Assembly: GCF_014203695.1 (NCBI RefSeq)
Contig: NZ_JACHJO010000005.1
Coordinates: 1 to 64,000 of the forward strand
Source: Nocardiopsis algeriensis
GTDB lineage: Bacteria; Actinomycetota; Actinomycetes; Streptosporangiales; Streptosporangiaceae
Direction: 5' to 3'
DNA length: 64,000 bases
A program made the position numbers and the translations under genes. Each line of letters starts with the position of its first letter. Position 1 is the stretch's first letter. A model generated the notes under the pieces. The model made no database searches and was not told the origin of the DNA. It saw nothing but the letters and a program-made list of their open reading frames with translations. Shown one piece after another: positions 20,188-29,354 of this stretch.

Positions 20188-21033
20188 CTACTTGCCGCCC
20201 ACCCCCATGAGCCCGTTGACCAGGGAGCGGCGTGCCAGCAGGTAGACGACAAAGAGGGGGACCGTCGACAGCACCACGGCGGTGAGCAGGCCGGGAACGT
20301 CGACCCGGTACTCGCCCTGGAACTCGAACAGGCCCATCGTGATCACCCGCTTGTCGGCGGACTGGGTGAGGATGAGGGGGAACAGGAAGCCGTTCCAGGC
20401 CTGCAGTGCGGCGTAGACGCCCACCGTGCTCAGGCCCGAACGCGACATCGGCAGCACCAGCTGGGTGAAGGTGCGCGCCACCCCGGCCCCGTCCAGGGCC
20501 ATGGCCTCGTACAGCTCCTCGGAGATGTCGCGCATCGTGCCCACGAGGATCAGTACGCACACCGGGAGCGCGAAGGCAGCCGTGGGCAGCACGATCGCGG
20601 TCAGGGAGTCGTAGAGCCCCAGGTTCACGATGATCAGGTAGACGGGGATGATGACCGCCTGGGAGGGGATCGCCAGCCCCAGCAGGAACACGCGGAACAC
20701 GTTCTGGGTCCAGCGGCTGCGCGAGCGCACCACGGCGAAGGCGGTCGTCGCCGACAGCACCATGACCAGCACCGCCACCGCCAGGGTCACCAGCGCGGTG
20801 TTGCCCACGAACACCAGCAGGCCGTTGTCGATCGCGGCGACGTAGTTGCGCAGGGTCGGTTCCGAGGGCAGCGCCAGCGGCCCCTCGGCGGTGTAGTTCT
20901 CCGACCGCTGCACGGTGGCGATCAGCAGCGTGTACAGCGGCACCGCCACGACCAGCAGCCACAGGAAGGCTCCCAGGCCCCCCAGGACGTTGGGCTTCTC
21001 CCGCACCGGGCGGACACGTCGTACGGTGGTCAC
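20188..21033 (-). CDS. Sugar ABC transporter permease (MalG/GanQ-like)
   Basis: 281 residues with about six helices (LGAFLWLLVVAVPLYTLLIA, ALVTLAVAVLVMVLSATTAF). The binding-protein-dependent transport loop EAMALDGAGVARTFTQLVLP fits the EAAxxDGAxxxxxF-x-IxLP consensus that contacts the ATPase. GTG 21033 overlaps the stop of the previous permease. The operon carries no ATPase gene, as is usual for actinomycete CUT1 sugar transporters that share an MsiK-type ATPase encoded elsewhere. Confidence 0.88.
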   Translation of the reverse strand: MTTVRRVRPVREKPNVLGGLGAFLWLLVVAVPLYTLLIATVQRSENYTAEGPLALPSEPTLRNYVAAIDNGLLVFVGNTALVTLAVAVLVMVLSATTAFAVVRSRSRWTQNVFRVFLLGLAIPSQAVIIPVYLIIVNLGLYDSLTAIVLPTAAFALPVCVLILVGTMRDISEELYEAMALDGAGVARTFTQLVLPMSRSGLSTVGVYAALQAWNGFLFPLILTQSADKRVITMGLFEFQGEYRVDVPGLLTAVVLSTVPLFVVYLLARRSLVNGLMGVGGK

Positions 21034-21938
21034 ATTCCCTCCCGGGTACTGCGCATCGAGCCGAACCCGGTGAAGCGCACCATGAGCAGCGCGACCACCG
21101 TTGCGGCGAGGACCAGGGTGAAGGCGATCGCGCTCGCGTACCCCAGCTCCCAGCTCTTGAAGCCCACCCGGTACATCAGGAACGGGACGATGCTGGTGTC
21201 GGTGCCCGGACCGCCGCCGGTCAGGATGAGCACCGTGTCGAAGTAGGTCAGTGCACCCACCACCATCAGCACGGAGGAGGTGGTGATGGTGTGCCGCAGC
21301 TGCGGCAGGGTGATGTGCCAGAACATGCTCAGTCGGCCGGCGCCGTCGATGCGGGCCGCCTGGTAGAGGGACTCGGGGATCTGGCGGGCCCCTCCTTGGT
21401 AGAGGAGCATGTGCAGCGGGATGAACTGCCAGGCGCTGACGAACACGATCACCCAGAAGGCGCTGCCCGAGCCGCCGAGCAGGTCCAGGGACCCCAGGCC
21501 CAGCGCGGGCCCCAGCCAGGCCGCCGGCCCGAAGTTGGGGTCCAGCAGGGCGCGCCAGATGATCGCGACGGCGGCCGAGGACAGCAGCAGCGGCAGGAAG
21601 AAGATCGCCGAGAGCACGGCGCGCGTGCGCTGGCGTCCGGCCGCCCAGACGCCCAGCAGCAGGGCGATCGGGGTCTGCACCGCCCACGAGGCTGCGGTGA
21701 GCAGCAGGCTCAGCCACACGGCCTTGCCCATCAGCGGGTCGTCGAACAGCCGGGCCCAGTTGTCCAGGCCCACGAACCGGGGCGCGCCCAGGCCGCCCCA
21801 CTCGGTCAGCGACAGATAGGCCACCAGGGCCATCGGCAGCGCCGCGAAGACCGCGAAGTAGACGAGGCCGGGCACCGCCCACAGGGCGCCGGGCCGCCCC
21901 GTGCGAGGGGCGGACCCGGCGGGGGACTTCCTGGTCAC
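21030..21938 (-). CDS. Sugar ABC transporter permease (MalF/GanP-like)
   Basis: 302 residues from GTG 21938, overlapping the lipoprotein gene stop by GTGA. Six helices (ALWAVPGLVYFAVFAALPMALV first) and the EAA loop YQAARIDGAGRLSMFWHITLP are visible, with the family block TGGGPGTDTSIVPFLMY after it. It pairs with the following permease to form the membrane channel for the sugar bound by the adjacent lipoprotein. Confidence 0.88.
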   Translation of the reverse strand: MTRKSPAGSAPRTGRPGALWAVPGLVYFAVFAALPMALVAYLSLTEWGGLGAPRFVGLDNWARLFDDPLMGKAVWLSLLLTAASWAVQTPIALLLGVWAAGRQRTRAVLSAIFFLPLLLSSAAVAIIWRALLDPNFGPAAWLGPALGLGSLDLLGGSGSAFWVIVFVSAWQFIPLHMLLYQGGARQIPESLYQAARIDGAGRLSMFWHITLPQLRHTITTSSVLMVVGALTYFDTVLILTGGGPGTDTSIVPFLMYRVGFKSWELGYASAIAFTLVLAATVVALLMVRFTGFGSMRSTREGM

Positions 21939-23209
21939 AGCGCCGCCAGCGCGTCGACGAACTGCTCGGGCGTGCTCTGCCCGTTGAACAGGGACTCGAT
22001 CTCGGTGACCATCGGGGTGGCCACGTCCGGGGGCAGGGCCTGGTCCCAGGAGAGCTGGAAGTGGGGCGCGTCGCGCACCATCTCGTACTGGAAGGTCGCG
22101 AAGTCGGGGCTGGGGCTGTCGGCCAGCAGCTCCTCGGCGCCGGTGGTCGTGGGCACCTCGCCGTTGGCGACCATGTCGGCCACGTACTCCTCCTGGGAGG
22201 TGTACGTGAGGAACTCCAGGGCCGAGTCCAGGTGGGGGCTGTCGGAGGTCACGGAGAAGAAGTTGGTCGGGTTGCCCACGACGTTGGCGGGGTCGCCCTC
22301 GCCCCCGTCGATGGGCGGGAAGGCGGTGTAGCCCAGGTCCTCCTTGGCGAAGTCCTCGGCCTGGTCCAGGTGGGTCGAGTACTCCCACGAGCCCATGAGG
22401 TGCATCGCGGCCCGGCCCTCGGAGAGCAGCGTGGAGGCGCCGCCCTCGGTGTAGCTGACCGAGGCGTAGGCGTCGCCGAACGCGCCCCGGTCCACCAGCT
22501 CGGCCACCATCTCGGCGGCCTCCAGCACGGCCGGGTCGCGCCAGCCCTCGGAGTCGCCGCCCACGATGCGCTCGAACACCTCGGGGCCGCCGATGCGGTC
22601 CACCAGGTACTGCAGCCACATCTGCTCGGTCCAGGGGTCGGCCCCGGCCAGGGCGAAGGGGGTGACGCCCTCCTCGTTGAAGGTGTCGACCAGGTCCAGG
22701 ATGTCGTCCCAGGTCTCGGGCGGTTCGGCGCCGGCCTCCTCGAACACGGCCTCGTTGTAGAAGAGGATGACCGGCTGGGTGCCGCGCAGGGGGATCCCGT
22801 ACTGGACGCCGTCGATCTTGCCCGACTCCAGGACGGAGGGGATGAAGGACCCGGCGAACTCGGGGTTCTCGGCGAGCATGTCGTCCAGGGGCTCGAGCAT
22901 GCCCTGCTCGACGTAGGGCTCGATGCTGCCGCCACCCCAGTTGAAGAACACGTCGGGCTTCTTGCTGGAGCCCATCGCGGTGCGCAGCCGCTCGACGTAG
23001 CTGTCCCCGGGGACCTCGTCGATGACGGCCTCCGCGTCGGAGTCCGCGTTGAAGCGCTCGACCGCGCCCTCCTGCACGACCACCAGGGTGTCCTGGTACA
23101 TCCACACGTGCATCTCGTCGCTGCCCGCACCGCCGCCACCGCCGCAGGCGGTGGTGCCCAGCAGGGCGAGTGCCGCGACCGCGGCCGCGCTGACTCTGGG
23201 GGTAGTCAT
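21935..23209 (-). CDS. Sugar-binding lipoprotein of a CUT1 ABC transporter
   Basis: 424 residues. The signal peptide VSAAAVAALALLGTTAC ends in a lipobox with acylated Cys22, followed by a glycine linker. The mature protein is a family 1 solute-binding protein (VWMYQDTLVVVQEGAVERFN, PVILFYNEAVFEEAG, GRAAMHLMGSWEYS). It captures an oligosaccharide outside the membrane for the two downstream permeases. GTTTC/GAAAC palindromic sequence lies just upstream. The GH3 enzyme in the operon suggests a beta-linked oligosaccharide, though the ligand cannot be read directly. Confidence 0.88.
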   Translation of the reverse strand: MTTPRVSAAAVAALALLGTTACGGGGGAGSDEMHVWMYQDTLVVVQEGAVERFNADSDAEAVIDEVPGDSYVERLRTAMGSSKKPDVFFNWGGGSIEPYVEQGMLEPLDDMLAENPEFAGSFIPSVLESGKIDGVQYGIPLRGTQPVILFYNEAVFEEAGAEPPETWDDILDLVDTFNEEGVTPFALAGADPWTEQMWLQYLVDRIGGPEVFERIVGGDSEGWRDPAVLEAAEMVAELVDRGAFGDAYASVSYTEGGASTLLSEGRAAMHLMGSWEYSTHLDQAEDFAKEDLGYTAFPPIDGGEGDPANVVGNPTNFFSVTSDSPHLDSALEFLTYTSQEEYVADMVANGEVPTTTGAEELLADSPSPDFATFQYEMVRDAPHFQLSWDQALPPDVATPMVTEIESLFNGQSTPEQFVDALAAL

Positions 23210-23238
23210 GGCCCACCTTCTTCGAAACTATCGGGAAT

Positions 23239-23249
23239 GTTTCCGAAAC
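23239..23249. promoter_or_regulatory. Candidate LacI-family operator
   Basis: GTTTCCGAAAC is a perfect 5-1-5 palindrome 30 bases upstream of the sugar lipoprotein start and between it and the divergent LacI regulator gene. A further half site (TTCGAAAC) lies at 23221-23228. It has the symmetric core expected for a LacI-family dimer. Confidence 0.6.
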
Positions 23250-23367
23250 TGTGTCGTCAGAATGTACGGGTGTCCTGTGCGATCGTCAATAGCCCCCTGA
23301 GATCCACATCACCCTGGGGTGGGGCGGGGCGTGCCCGAGCGGCGGGAAGAGCGTAGTATCAGGCGGC

Positions 23368-24411
23368 GTGAGTGCAGAACCCCTACCTTCCGCCCGCTCC
23401 GACACAGGTTCGCAACCGATAACGATCTCGAAAATTGCGGAGGCCGCCGGTGTCTCGGTGCCGACGGTCTCCAAGGTGCTCAACGGCCGCGCCGACGTGG
23501 CGGCCGACACCCGGGCGCGGGTGGAGGAGCTGATCCGCCGCCACGGCTACCGGCGCCGGCGCGGCTCCGGGGCGGCGCGCTCGTCGCTGATCGACCTGGT
23601 CTTCCACGAACTCGACAGCGCCTGGGCCGTCGAGGTGATCCGCGGGGTGGAGAACGTCGCCCGCAGCGAGGGCCTGAGCGTCGTCCTGACCGAGACCGGC
23701 GGGGAGAAGACCCCGCGCGACGACTGGGTCGACTCCGTGCTCGCCCGCCACACCACGGCCGTGGTCCTGGTCTTCTCCGACCTTGCCCCCGAGCAGCGGG
23801 GCAGGCTCACCGCCCGCGGCATCCCCTGCGTCGTGGTCGACCCGGCGGGGGATCCGGCACCGGACATGCCCGCGGTCGGATCGGCCAACTGGAGCGGCGG
23901 CCTGGCGGCCACCCGCCATCTCCTGGAACTGGGGCACCGGCGCATCGGCGTGATCGGCGGGCCCCGGAGCGTGCTGTGCAGCCGCGCCCGCATCGACGGC
24001 TACGCCTCGGCCCTGGACTCGGCGGGTATCGAGGTGGACCCCGAGCTGGTCCGCCACGGCGACTTCCACGTCGAGTCGGGACGCGACCGCGGGCGCGAGC
24101 TGCTGCTGCTCGACGAGCCGCCCACCGCGGTCTTCGCCGGCAGCGACCTGCACGCCATGGGCCTGTACGAGGCCGCCCGCGAACTGGGGGTGCGCATCCC
24201 CGAGGACCTCAGCGTCGTCGGCTACGACGACCTGCCGGTGGCCCGCTGGGTGGGGCCGCCCCTGACCACGGTGCGCCAGCCGCTGACCGAGATGGCCGAG
24301 GAGGCGACCCGCATGGCGCTCACCCTCGCACGCGGGGAGAGCCCGCCCAACCCGCGCCTGGACCTGGCCACCGACCTGGTCGTGCGCGGGAGCACCGCGC
24401 CGCCGCGGTGA
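23368..24411 (+). CDS. LacI-family repressor of the sugar operon
   Basis: 347 residues from GTG 23368. The helix-turn-helix starts near residue 19 (TISKIAEAAGVSVPTVSKVL) with hinge NGRADVAADTRARVEELI. The rest is the periplasmic-binding-like effector domain (LGHRRIGVIGGPRSVLCSRA, TAVFAGSDLHAMGLYEAARE, SVVGYDDLPVARW). Divergent from the lipoprotein-permeases-GH3 operon with a palindrome between them, so it presumably represses the operon until the transported sugar or its product binds. Confidence 0.9.
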   Translation: MSAEPLPSARSDTGSQPITISKIAEAAGVSVPTVSKVLNGRADVAADTRARVEELIRRHGYRRRRGSGAARSSLIDLVFHELDSAWAVEVIRGVENVARSEGLSVVLTETGGEKTPRDDWVDSVLARHTTAVVLVFSDLAPEQRGRLTARGIPCVVVDPAGDPAPDMPAVGSANWSGGLAATRHLLELGHRRIGVIGGPRSVLCSRARIDGYASALDSAGIEVDPELVRHGDFHVESGRDRGRELLLLDEPPTAVFAGSDLHAMGLYEAARELGVRIPEDLSVVGYDDLPVARWVGPPLTTVRQPLTEMAEEATRMALTLARGESPPNPRLDLATDLVVRGSTAPPR

Positions 24412-24474
24412 CGCGGCGGCCCGGCCGTCGATCCGGCCGTCGATCCGGCCGCCGGCCGGTCGGCGGCGGTGAGG

Positions 24475-25527
24475 TCAGAGGGAGCCGCCCGCGCGGTTGG
24501 TCCGGACGATCAGGTACACGAGGTAGGGCGCACCGAGCACCCCGGTGACGACCCCTACCGGGTAGCGGGTGCCGAAGGCGAACTGCGCGCACAGATCCGC
24601 CGTCAGGACCAGGAGGGCCCCCACCAGTGCGGAGGGGATGAGCAGGGAACCGCCGGGGCCGGTGAGGCGCGCCGCGATCGGTCCCGAGAGGAAGGCGACG
24701 AAGGCGATCGGCCCGGATGCGGCCGTGGCGAAGGCGATGAGCCCCACCGCGCCCACGACCGCGAGGAGCCGGGTGCGGTCCACGCGCACGCCCAGGGCCG
24801 CGGCGGTGTCGTCGCCGAGCTGGAGCGCCGACAGGCTGTTCGCCTGGGACAGCAGCACGGGGGTGAACACGAGGAGTGCGAGCAGGACCGGGACGGTCCC
24901 GTCCCAGCTCGCGCCGTTGAGGCTGCCCGTCAGCCACCGCATCGCCTCCTGGAGGTCCCAGGCCGGCGCCCGGTCCAGGATGTAGTCGGTGATACCGGTG
25001 AGCACGGCGGCCACACCGATGCCGATGAGGATGAAGCGGGTTCCCGAGACCCCGTCGCGAAACGCCAGCCCGTACACGAGCAGGGCCACCAGCAGGCCGG
25101 CGGTGATCGCGAAGACCGACACCCCGGTCGCGTCCAGCGAGAGCACCACGATCGCGAACGTGGCCGCCGCTCCGGCACCCGCACTGATGCCGATGACGTC
25201 CGGGCTGGCCAGGGGGTTGCGGAGCATGGTCTGGAACGTGACCCCTCCCAGGCCGAAGCACAACCCGGCCGCCACCGCCAGCACCGCCCGGGGCAGGCGC
25301 AGGCGCCCCACGGTGAACGAGGCGCCCGGGACGTCCTGGCCCAGGGCCACCCGCACGACGTCGCCGAGGGGATAGAAGGTCTGCCCGACCATCAGGGACA
25401 CGGTGAACACGGCGGCGACCAGGACGGCCAGGACGGCGATCACCGTGCCCCGCCGACGGGCGCGGCGCGCTCTGGCGCGGGCGACGGCGGCGACGGTGGA
25501 GGCACTCGGGGCAGCGGGGGCGGTCAA
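24475..25527 (-). CDS. FecCD-family iron-siderophore ABC permease
   Basis: 350 residues from a TTG that overlaps the preceding stop (TTGA). About nine to ten helices (VIAVLAVLVAAVFTVSLMVG first), with the FecCD block LRLPRAVLAVAAGLCFGLGG then TMLRNPLASPDVIGISAGAG and late GPIAFVAFLSGPIAARLTGP. These permeases import ferric siderophores or haem. Last of three genes controlled by an iron box; the ATPase subunit is absent and must be encoded elsewhere. Confidence 0.9.
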   Translation of the reverse strand: MTAPAAPSASTVAAVARARARRARRRGTVIAVLAVLVAAVFTVSLMVGQTFYPLGDVVRVALGQDVPGASFTVGRLRLPRAVLAVAAGLCFGLGGVTFQTMLRNPLASPDVIGISAGAGAAATFAIVVLSLDATGVSVFAITAGLLVALLVYGLAFRDGVSGTRFILIGIGVAAVLTGITDYILDRAPAWDLQEAMRWLTGSLNGASWDGTVPVLLALLVFTPVLLSQANSLSALQLGDDTAAALGVRVDRTRLLAVVGAVGLIAFATAASGPIAFVAFLSGPIAARLTGPGGSLLIPSALVGALLVLTADLCAQFAFGTRYPVGVVTGVLGAPYLVYLIVRTNRAGGSL

Positions 25528-26570
25528 AGCGCACGTACCTTCTGGCGGCGGACGATGTGGATGAAGAACGGGGCCCCGACCAGCGCGGTCACGATGCCCA
25601 CGTCGATCTCGGCGGGGCGTGCCGCGATGCGGCCGACCACGTCCGCCGCGGTCAGCAGGGCCGCGCCGCCGAGGGCGGAGAACGGCAGCAGCCACCGGTG
25701 CCCGGAACCGACCAGCAGCCGGCACGCGTGCGGCACGACGAGGCCGACGAAGCCGATCGGCCCGGTGACGGCGGTGGTGGCGCCGCACAGCACGACGGCG
25801 CCTAGGGAGGCGGTCGCCCGCGCGAGCGCCACGCGCTGCCCCAGGCCGGCGGCCGTCTCGTCGCCCAGGGCGAGGAGGTCGAGCCCTCGCGCGGACAGGA
25901 GGCAGACGGCGGCCCCGACCGCGATGAAGGGCAGCAGCTGCGCGAGCGAGTCGAACGTGCCGCCGCCCACGCCGCCGACCTGCCAGGAGCGGACACCGTC
26001 GGCGATGTCGTTGCGCGGGAGCACCACGGCGCTGACGAGCGAGGCCAGGGCGGCGGAGACCGCGGCCCCGGCGAGGGCGAGCTTGAGGGGTGTGGCTCCG
26101 CCCCGGCCCAGGGCCCCGATCGCGTACACGAACACCGCGGTGGCGCCCGCCCCGGCGATCGCGACCCAGACGAAGCTGGAGGCGGAGGCCAGCCCGAAGA
26201 AGGCGATGCCGGTGACCACGGCCAGCGAGGCGCCCATGTTCACGCCCAGGATCCCGGGGTCGGCCAGCGGGTTGCGGGTCACGCCCTGCATGACCGCGCC
26301 CGACAGCGCCAGGGCAGCCCCCGCCAGGGCCGCGAGCAGGGTCCGGGGGACCCGTTTGGCCACCGCCGCCTGGTCGAAGCCCTCGGTGGAGCCCCCCAGT
26401 GCGGCCGTGACGGCGGACCAGGGCACGGTACGGGACCCGACCGCGACCGAGACGAGCAGGAGGGCGGCCAGGACGCACAGGAGGGCGACCAGCCACAGGG
26501 CCCGGGCGCGCCTCGGGCGCCGCACGGCGGCGGCGCCCGGGACGGGGGGCGAGAGGGTGTGCGCGGCCAC
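25524..26570 (-). CDS. FecCD-family iron-siderophore ABC permease
   Basis: 348 residues from GTG 26570, whose first base coincides with the end of the lipoprotein gene. FecCD blocks KRVPRTLLAALAGAALALSG, GVTRNPLADPGILGVNMGAS and GPIGFVGLVVPHACRLLVG are clear. Partner of the next permease in a heterodimeric channel. Translational overlap on both sides shows a single operon with the lipoprotein and second permease. Confidence 0.9.
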   Translation of the reverse strand: MAAHTLSPPVPGAAAVRRPRRARALWLVALLCVLAALLLVSVAVGSRTVPWSAVTAALGGSTEGFDQAAVAKRVPRTLLAALAGAALALSGAVMQGVTRNPLADPGILGVNMGASLAVVTGIAFFGLASASSFVWVAIAGAGATAVFVYAIGALGRGGATPLKLALAGAAVSAALASLVSAVVLPRNDIADGVRSWQVGGVGGGTFDSLAQLLPFIAVGAAVCLLSARGLDLLALGDETAAGLGQRVALARATASLGAVVLCGATTAVTGPIGFVGLVVPHACRLLVGSGHRWLLPFSALGGAALLTAADVVGRIAARPAEIDVGIVTALVGAPFFIHIVRRQKVRAL

Positions 26571-27598
26571 TACGCCCCGCCGGCTGCTTCCGAGAGGAGC
26601 GACAGGTACTCGTCGAGGACCCACGAGATCGCCAGCGGGGTCGGGTTGGCGGCCGTGCCCAGAGGGCTGTCACCGGGCAGGCTGACGACCGCGCCGTTCT
26701 CGACCGCGGGCATCTGCGACAGGAGGGGGTCGCCCTCCAGGGCCTCCACGAGCTCGTCGCCGCCGTAGGTGACGATGATCTCCACGTCGTCGAAGGCGTC
26801 CGCCTGTTCGGCGCTGTGGGTCAGCGAGAACAGGTCGGTCTCGGCCGAGGCGGTCGCGACGCTCTCGGGGGTGGACATCCCCAGGTCCTCGAAGAACAGG
26901 GCGCGCGTGTCGTGCGTCGTGTAGAAGCTGACCTCGCTGAGGTCCGTGGTGTCCACGTGGGTCAGGAACATCGCCGACCGGCCCTCGATCTGCGGATGCC
27001 CGGCGGCCGACTCCGCGATCTCCTCCTCGAGGCCGGCGATGAGCTCCTCGCCCTCCTCGGCCAGGCCCAGGGCCTGGCTGTTGAGCCGGATCATGTCCCG
27101 CCACGGCGTTCCCCATGCGGTCTCGGGGTAGGCCACGACGGGGGCGATCTCGCTGAGCGTGTCGTAGTCCTCCTGGGTCAGACCGGAGTAGGCGGCGAGG
27201 ATCACGTCGGGCCGGGTGTCGGCGACGGCCTCGAAGTCGATGCCGTCGGTCTCGTCGAACAGCACCGGCGTCTCCGCGCCCAGCTCGGTGAGTTTCTCCT
27301 CGACCCAGGGGAGCACGCCGTCGCCGTCGTCGTCGCCGAAGTTGGCGGATGCCATGCCGACGGGGACGACGCCCAGGGCGAGCGGAACCTCGTGGTTGGC
27401 CCAGTTCACCGTGGCGACCCGCTCGGGTGCGGACTCGACGGTCGTGGTGCCGAGGGCGTGCTCGATGGTGACGGGGGTCCAGTCGCCCGAGCCGCCCTCC
27501 CCGCCGGAGGAGTCGGAGGAGGGCGAGGAGCAGGCGGTGAGCCCGGCGGCGAGCAGTGCGGCTGCGGAGAGCACGGCCGGCCTTGAGACGCGGAGCAT
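26570..27598 (-). CDS. Iron-siderophore-binding lipoprotein
   Basis: 342 residues. Lipobox AGLTAC with acylated Cys23 and a Ser/Gly linker, then a FecB/TroA-type binding fold: TIEHALGTTTVESAPERVAT, VPLALGVVPVGMASANFG, RPDVILAAYSGLTQEDYDTL and ending AISWVLDEYL. It delivers a ferric siderophore to the two FecCD permeases. A 19-bp IdeR/DmdR-type iron box lies 67 bases upstream, so transcription should rise under iron starvation. The siderophore is not identifiable. Confidence 0.9.
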   Translation of the reverse strand: MLRVSRPAVLSAAALLAAGLTACSSPSSDSSGGEGGSGDWTPVTIEHALGTTTVESAPERVATVNWANHEVPLALGVVPVGMASANFGDDDGDGVLPWVEEKLTELGAETPVLFDETDGIDFEAVADTRPDVILAAYSGLTQEDYDTLSEIAPVVAYPETAWGTPWRDMIRLNSQALGLAEEGEELIAGLEEEIAESAAGHPQIEGRSAMFLTHVDTTDLSEVSFYTTHDTRALFFEDLGMSTPESVATASAETDLFSLTHSAEQADAFDDVEIIVTYGGDELVEALEGDPLLSQMPAVENGAVVSLPGDSPLGTAANPTPLAISWVLDEYLSLLSEAAGGA

Positions 27599-27665
27599 GG
27601 GTTCCTTCCCGTTGCGGCCGGGCGGGGAGGGTGCACGCACGGCCAACCGCGGCGAGAGCGCGAGT

Positions 27666-27684
27666 TTAGGTTTGCCTAACCGAA
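27666..27684 (-). promoter_or_regulatory. IdeR/DmdR-type iron box
   Basis: TTAGGTTTGCCTAACCGAA closely follows the consensus TTAGGTTAGGCTAACCTAA bound by Fe-loaded DtxR-family repressors in actinobacteria. It sits just upstream of the siderophore lipoprotein gene. A partial repeat TTTAGG follows at 27685-27690. Confidence 0.8.
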
Positions 27685-27769
27685 TTTAGGGTGTCCTTGG
27701 CTGGTGTGCAATCACGCAGATGCGACACCTTTTGTAGCGAAACGGACAGGCGTGGTCGGCCAGGAGGTC

Positions 27770-28609
27770 CTACAGTGAGCGGAACCGTCCCGGGCTCAGC
27801 CCCGTGATCCGCCGGAAGGCCGCCCCGAAGGCGCTCGCCGAGTGGTAGCCCACGCGCAGGGCGACGTCGTCGATCTCCTCCCCCCGCGCCAGCATCGTGA
27901 TCGCGTGTTGCACGCGCGCGGTGGCCAGCCACCGGCTGAACCCCAGACCGGTCTCGGCGCGGAAGGCCCGCGTGATGGTGCGGGTGCTCACACCGAGCCG
28001 CGCCGCCCACACGGCCAGGGTGGTGGTGTCGGCGGGGTTCTCGCGCACGGCGGCGACGACGGGGGCCAGCAGCGGCGACTCGGGTATCTGCAGGATCAGC
28101 TCGTTCCGGGCGGGCGCGAGGAGGTCGAGCACCATCGCCTCCGTCCTCGAACGCGCCTCCGGGGCGAGCTCCTCGGTGTCGAGCCGGTCGAGCAGGAGCC
28201 GCAGGAGCGGTGTCACCTCCATCGCCACGGGCCCGTCCGAGAGCTGCGGCACGGCGTGCACGCCGAACTGCGCGGCGCGGTGCCACGTGCCCGCGGGGGT
28301 CCAGCCCGAGTGGCGCGTGCCGGCCGGGATCCACAGGCCGAGCGTCGGGGTGATCGTCCAGACCCGCCTGCCGACCGTCGCCGAGGAGGCGCCCCGCCGG
28401 TTCCAGAGCAGCTCGTGCGTCGGATGCGAGTGCTCCTCCCAGAACGTGTCCCGGGGGATGACCTCGGCACTGCCCATGACGACGAACGGCACGTCGATCT
28501 CGCCGGGGGCGTAGAGGGGGAGCCTGCGGCTGTCGACCGCGCCGCGCGACGAGGAGCCGGTGGGGCGCGGAGGAGCTGCCGGAGTCGAACGGATGTCGCG
28601 TGTGACCAC
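27770..28609 (-). CDS. AraC-family transcriptional regulator
   Basis: 279 residues from a probable GTG at 28609; the frame stays open upstream so the start is uncertain. N-terminal cupin-like sensor (EEHSHPTHELLWNRRGASSA, GLWIPAGTRHSGW) and C-terminal double helix-turn-helix (LAVWAARLGVSTRTITRAFR, ALRVGYHSASAFGAAFRRIT, SPGRF). It is upstream of and codirectional with the iron-siderophore uptake operon; AraC proteins often activate siderophore genes using the siderophore as co-inducer. That link is inferred from position only. Confidence 0.8.
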   Translation of the reverse strand: MVTRDIRSTPAAPPRPTGSSSRGAVDSRRLPLYAPGEIDVPFVVMGSAEVIPRDTFWEEHSHPTHELLWNRRGASSATVGRRVWTITPTLGLWIPAGTRHSGWTPAGTWHRAAQFGVHAVPQLSDGPVAMEVTPLLRLLLDRLDTEELAPEARSRTEAMVLDLLAPARNELILQIPESPLLAPVVAAVRENPADTTTLAVWAARLGVSTRTITRAFRAETGLGFSRWLATARVQHAITMLARGEEIDDVALRVGYHSASAFGAAFRRITGLSPGRFRSL

Positions 28610-28692
28610 GACGTCCAGGCTACGGGCGGCGTCTCCCCGGGTGGAGGCGGTGCCCCCTGCCCCGGCCGGGGGACTCCGGCGCGGTCCCCGGG

Positions 28693-29337
28693 TCAATCGG
28701 GGAGGTCCACCCGGATCTCCCCGCCGAGGGAGGCGCCTCCCTCGAGTTCCAGGTCGTCGCCGCTCCAGAACCGCCCCGGGTCGTAGTAGCCGGGGCGGCG
28801 GCCCTTGGGCAGCAGGCCCATGGCCTCGTAGGTCAGGGCGATGACCTCCGCGCAGTAGGCGGTCTCCAGGGCGCGCCCGCCCTGCTCGCGCCTGCGGCCG
28901 GGGCGCAGCGGCAGGCGTCCGCGCGCCCAGCGCCCGGCCAGCTGCGCGCTGGAGGGGAAGGGGGTGCCGTCCAGCCTCGCGATCGTGCGCAGCACGGCGT
29001 CCTCCATCGCACGGTCGGCCACCGGCTCCAGTTGGCGCATCCAGCCCTGCTGGCCGTACTTCTCGCCCCAGACCAGGACCGCGTCGCGCAGGTCGTGGAG
29101 CTGTACGCCGCGCTGGTGCCTGCCGGTCCACATGTCGGGCAGGGAGCGGCCGAGCTCGGCGTGCCACATCAGCGGCGGGAGGTCGTCGAGGACCACCGAC
29201 ATGCCGACGTGGTTGACGGGGCTGTTCGTGGTGAGTTGGATGGCGCGGTCGGCCGCACTCCGGCCCCGGAAGACCCAGATGTCGCCGGTCCGGGTGATCT
29301 CCACCGCCTGGCTCAGGGACATGCTCGTATCAGACAC
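28693..29337 (-). CDS. Permuted papain-like (YiiX/C92-type) cysteine hydrolase
   Basis: 214 residues. Pattern of the circularly permuted NlpC/P60 family: an early Gly-Asp-Ile (TGDIWVFRGRSAADRAIQL), the His block SPVNHVGMSVVLDD near residue 42, and a late Cys block TAYCAEVIALTYEAMGLL. The order His before Cys is characteristic of the permuted branch. Members hydrolyse amide or thioester bonds; substrates are mostly unknown. No signal peptide, so probably cytoplasmic. Divergent from the small membrane protein gene with 17 bases between starts. Confidence 0.7.
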   Translation of the reverse strand: MSDTSMSLSQAVEITRTGDIWVFRGRSAADRAIQLTTNSPVNHVGMSVVLDDLPPLMWHAELGRSLPDMWTGRHQRGVQLHDLRDAVLVWGEKYGQQGWMRQLEPVADRAMEDAVLRTIARLDGTPFPSSAQLAGRWARGRLPLRPGRRREQGGRALETAYCAEVIALTYEAMGLLPKGRRPGYYDPGRFWSGDDLELEGGASLGGEIRVDLPD

Positions 29338-29354
29338 ATCGCTAGCCTAGGCAC

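Noticed and set aside
24421-24450. Two tandem copies of CCGGCCGTCGAT after the LacI gene
   Set aside because: Only two short GC-rich units; more likely slippage in a spacer than a functional repeat.
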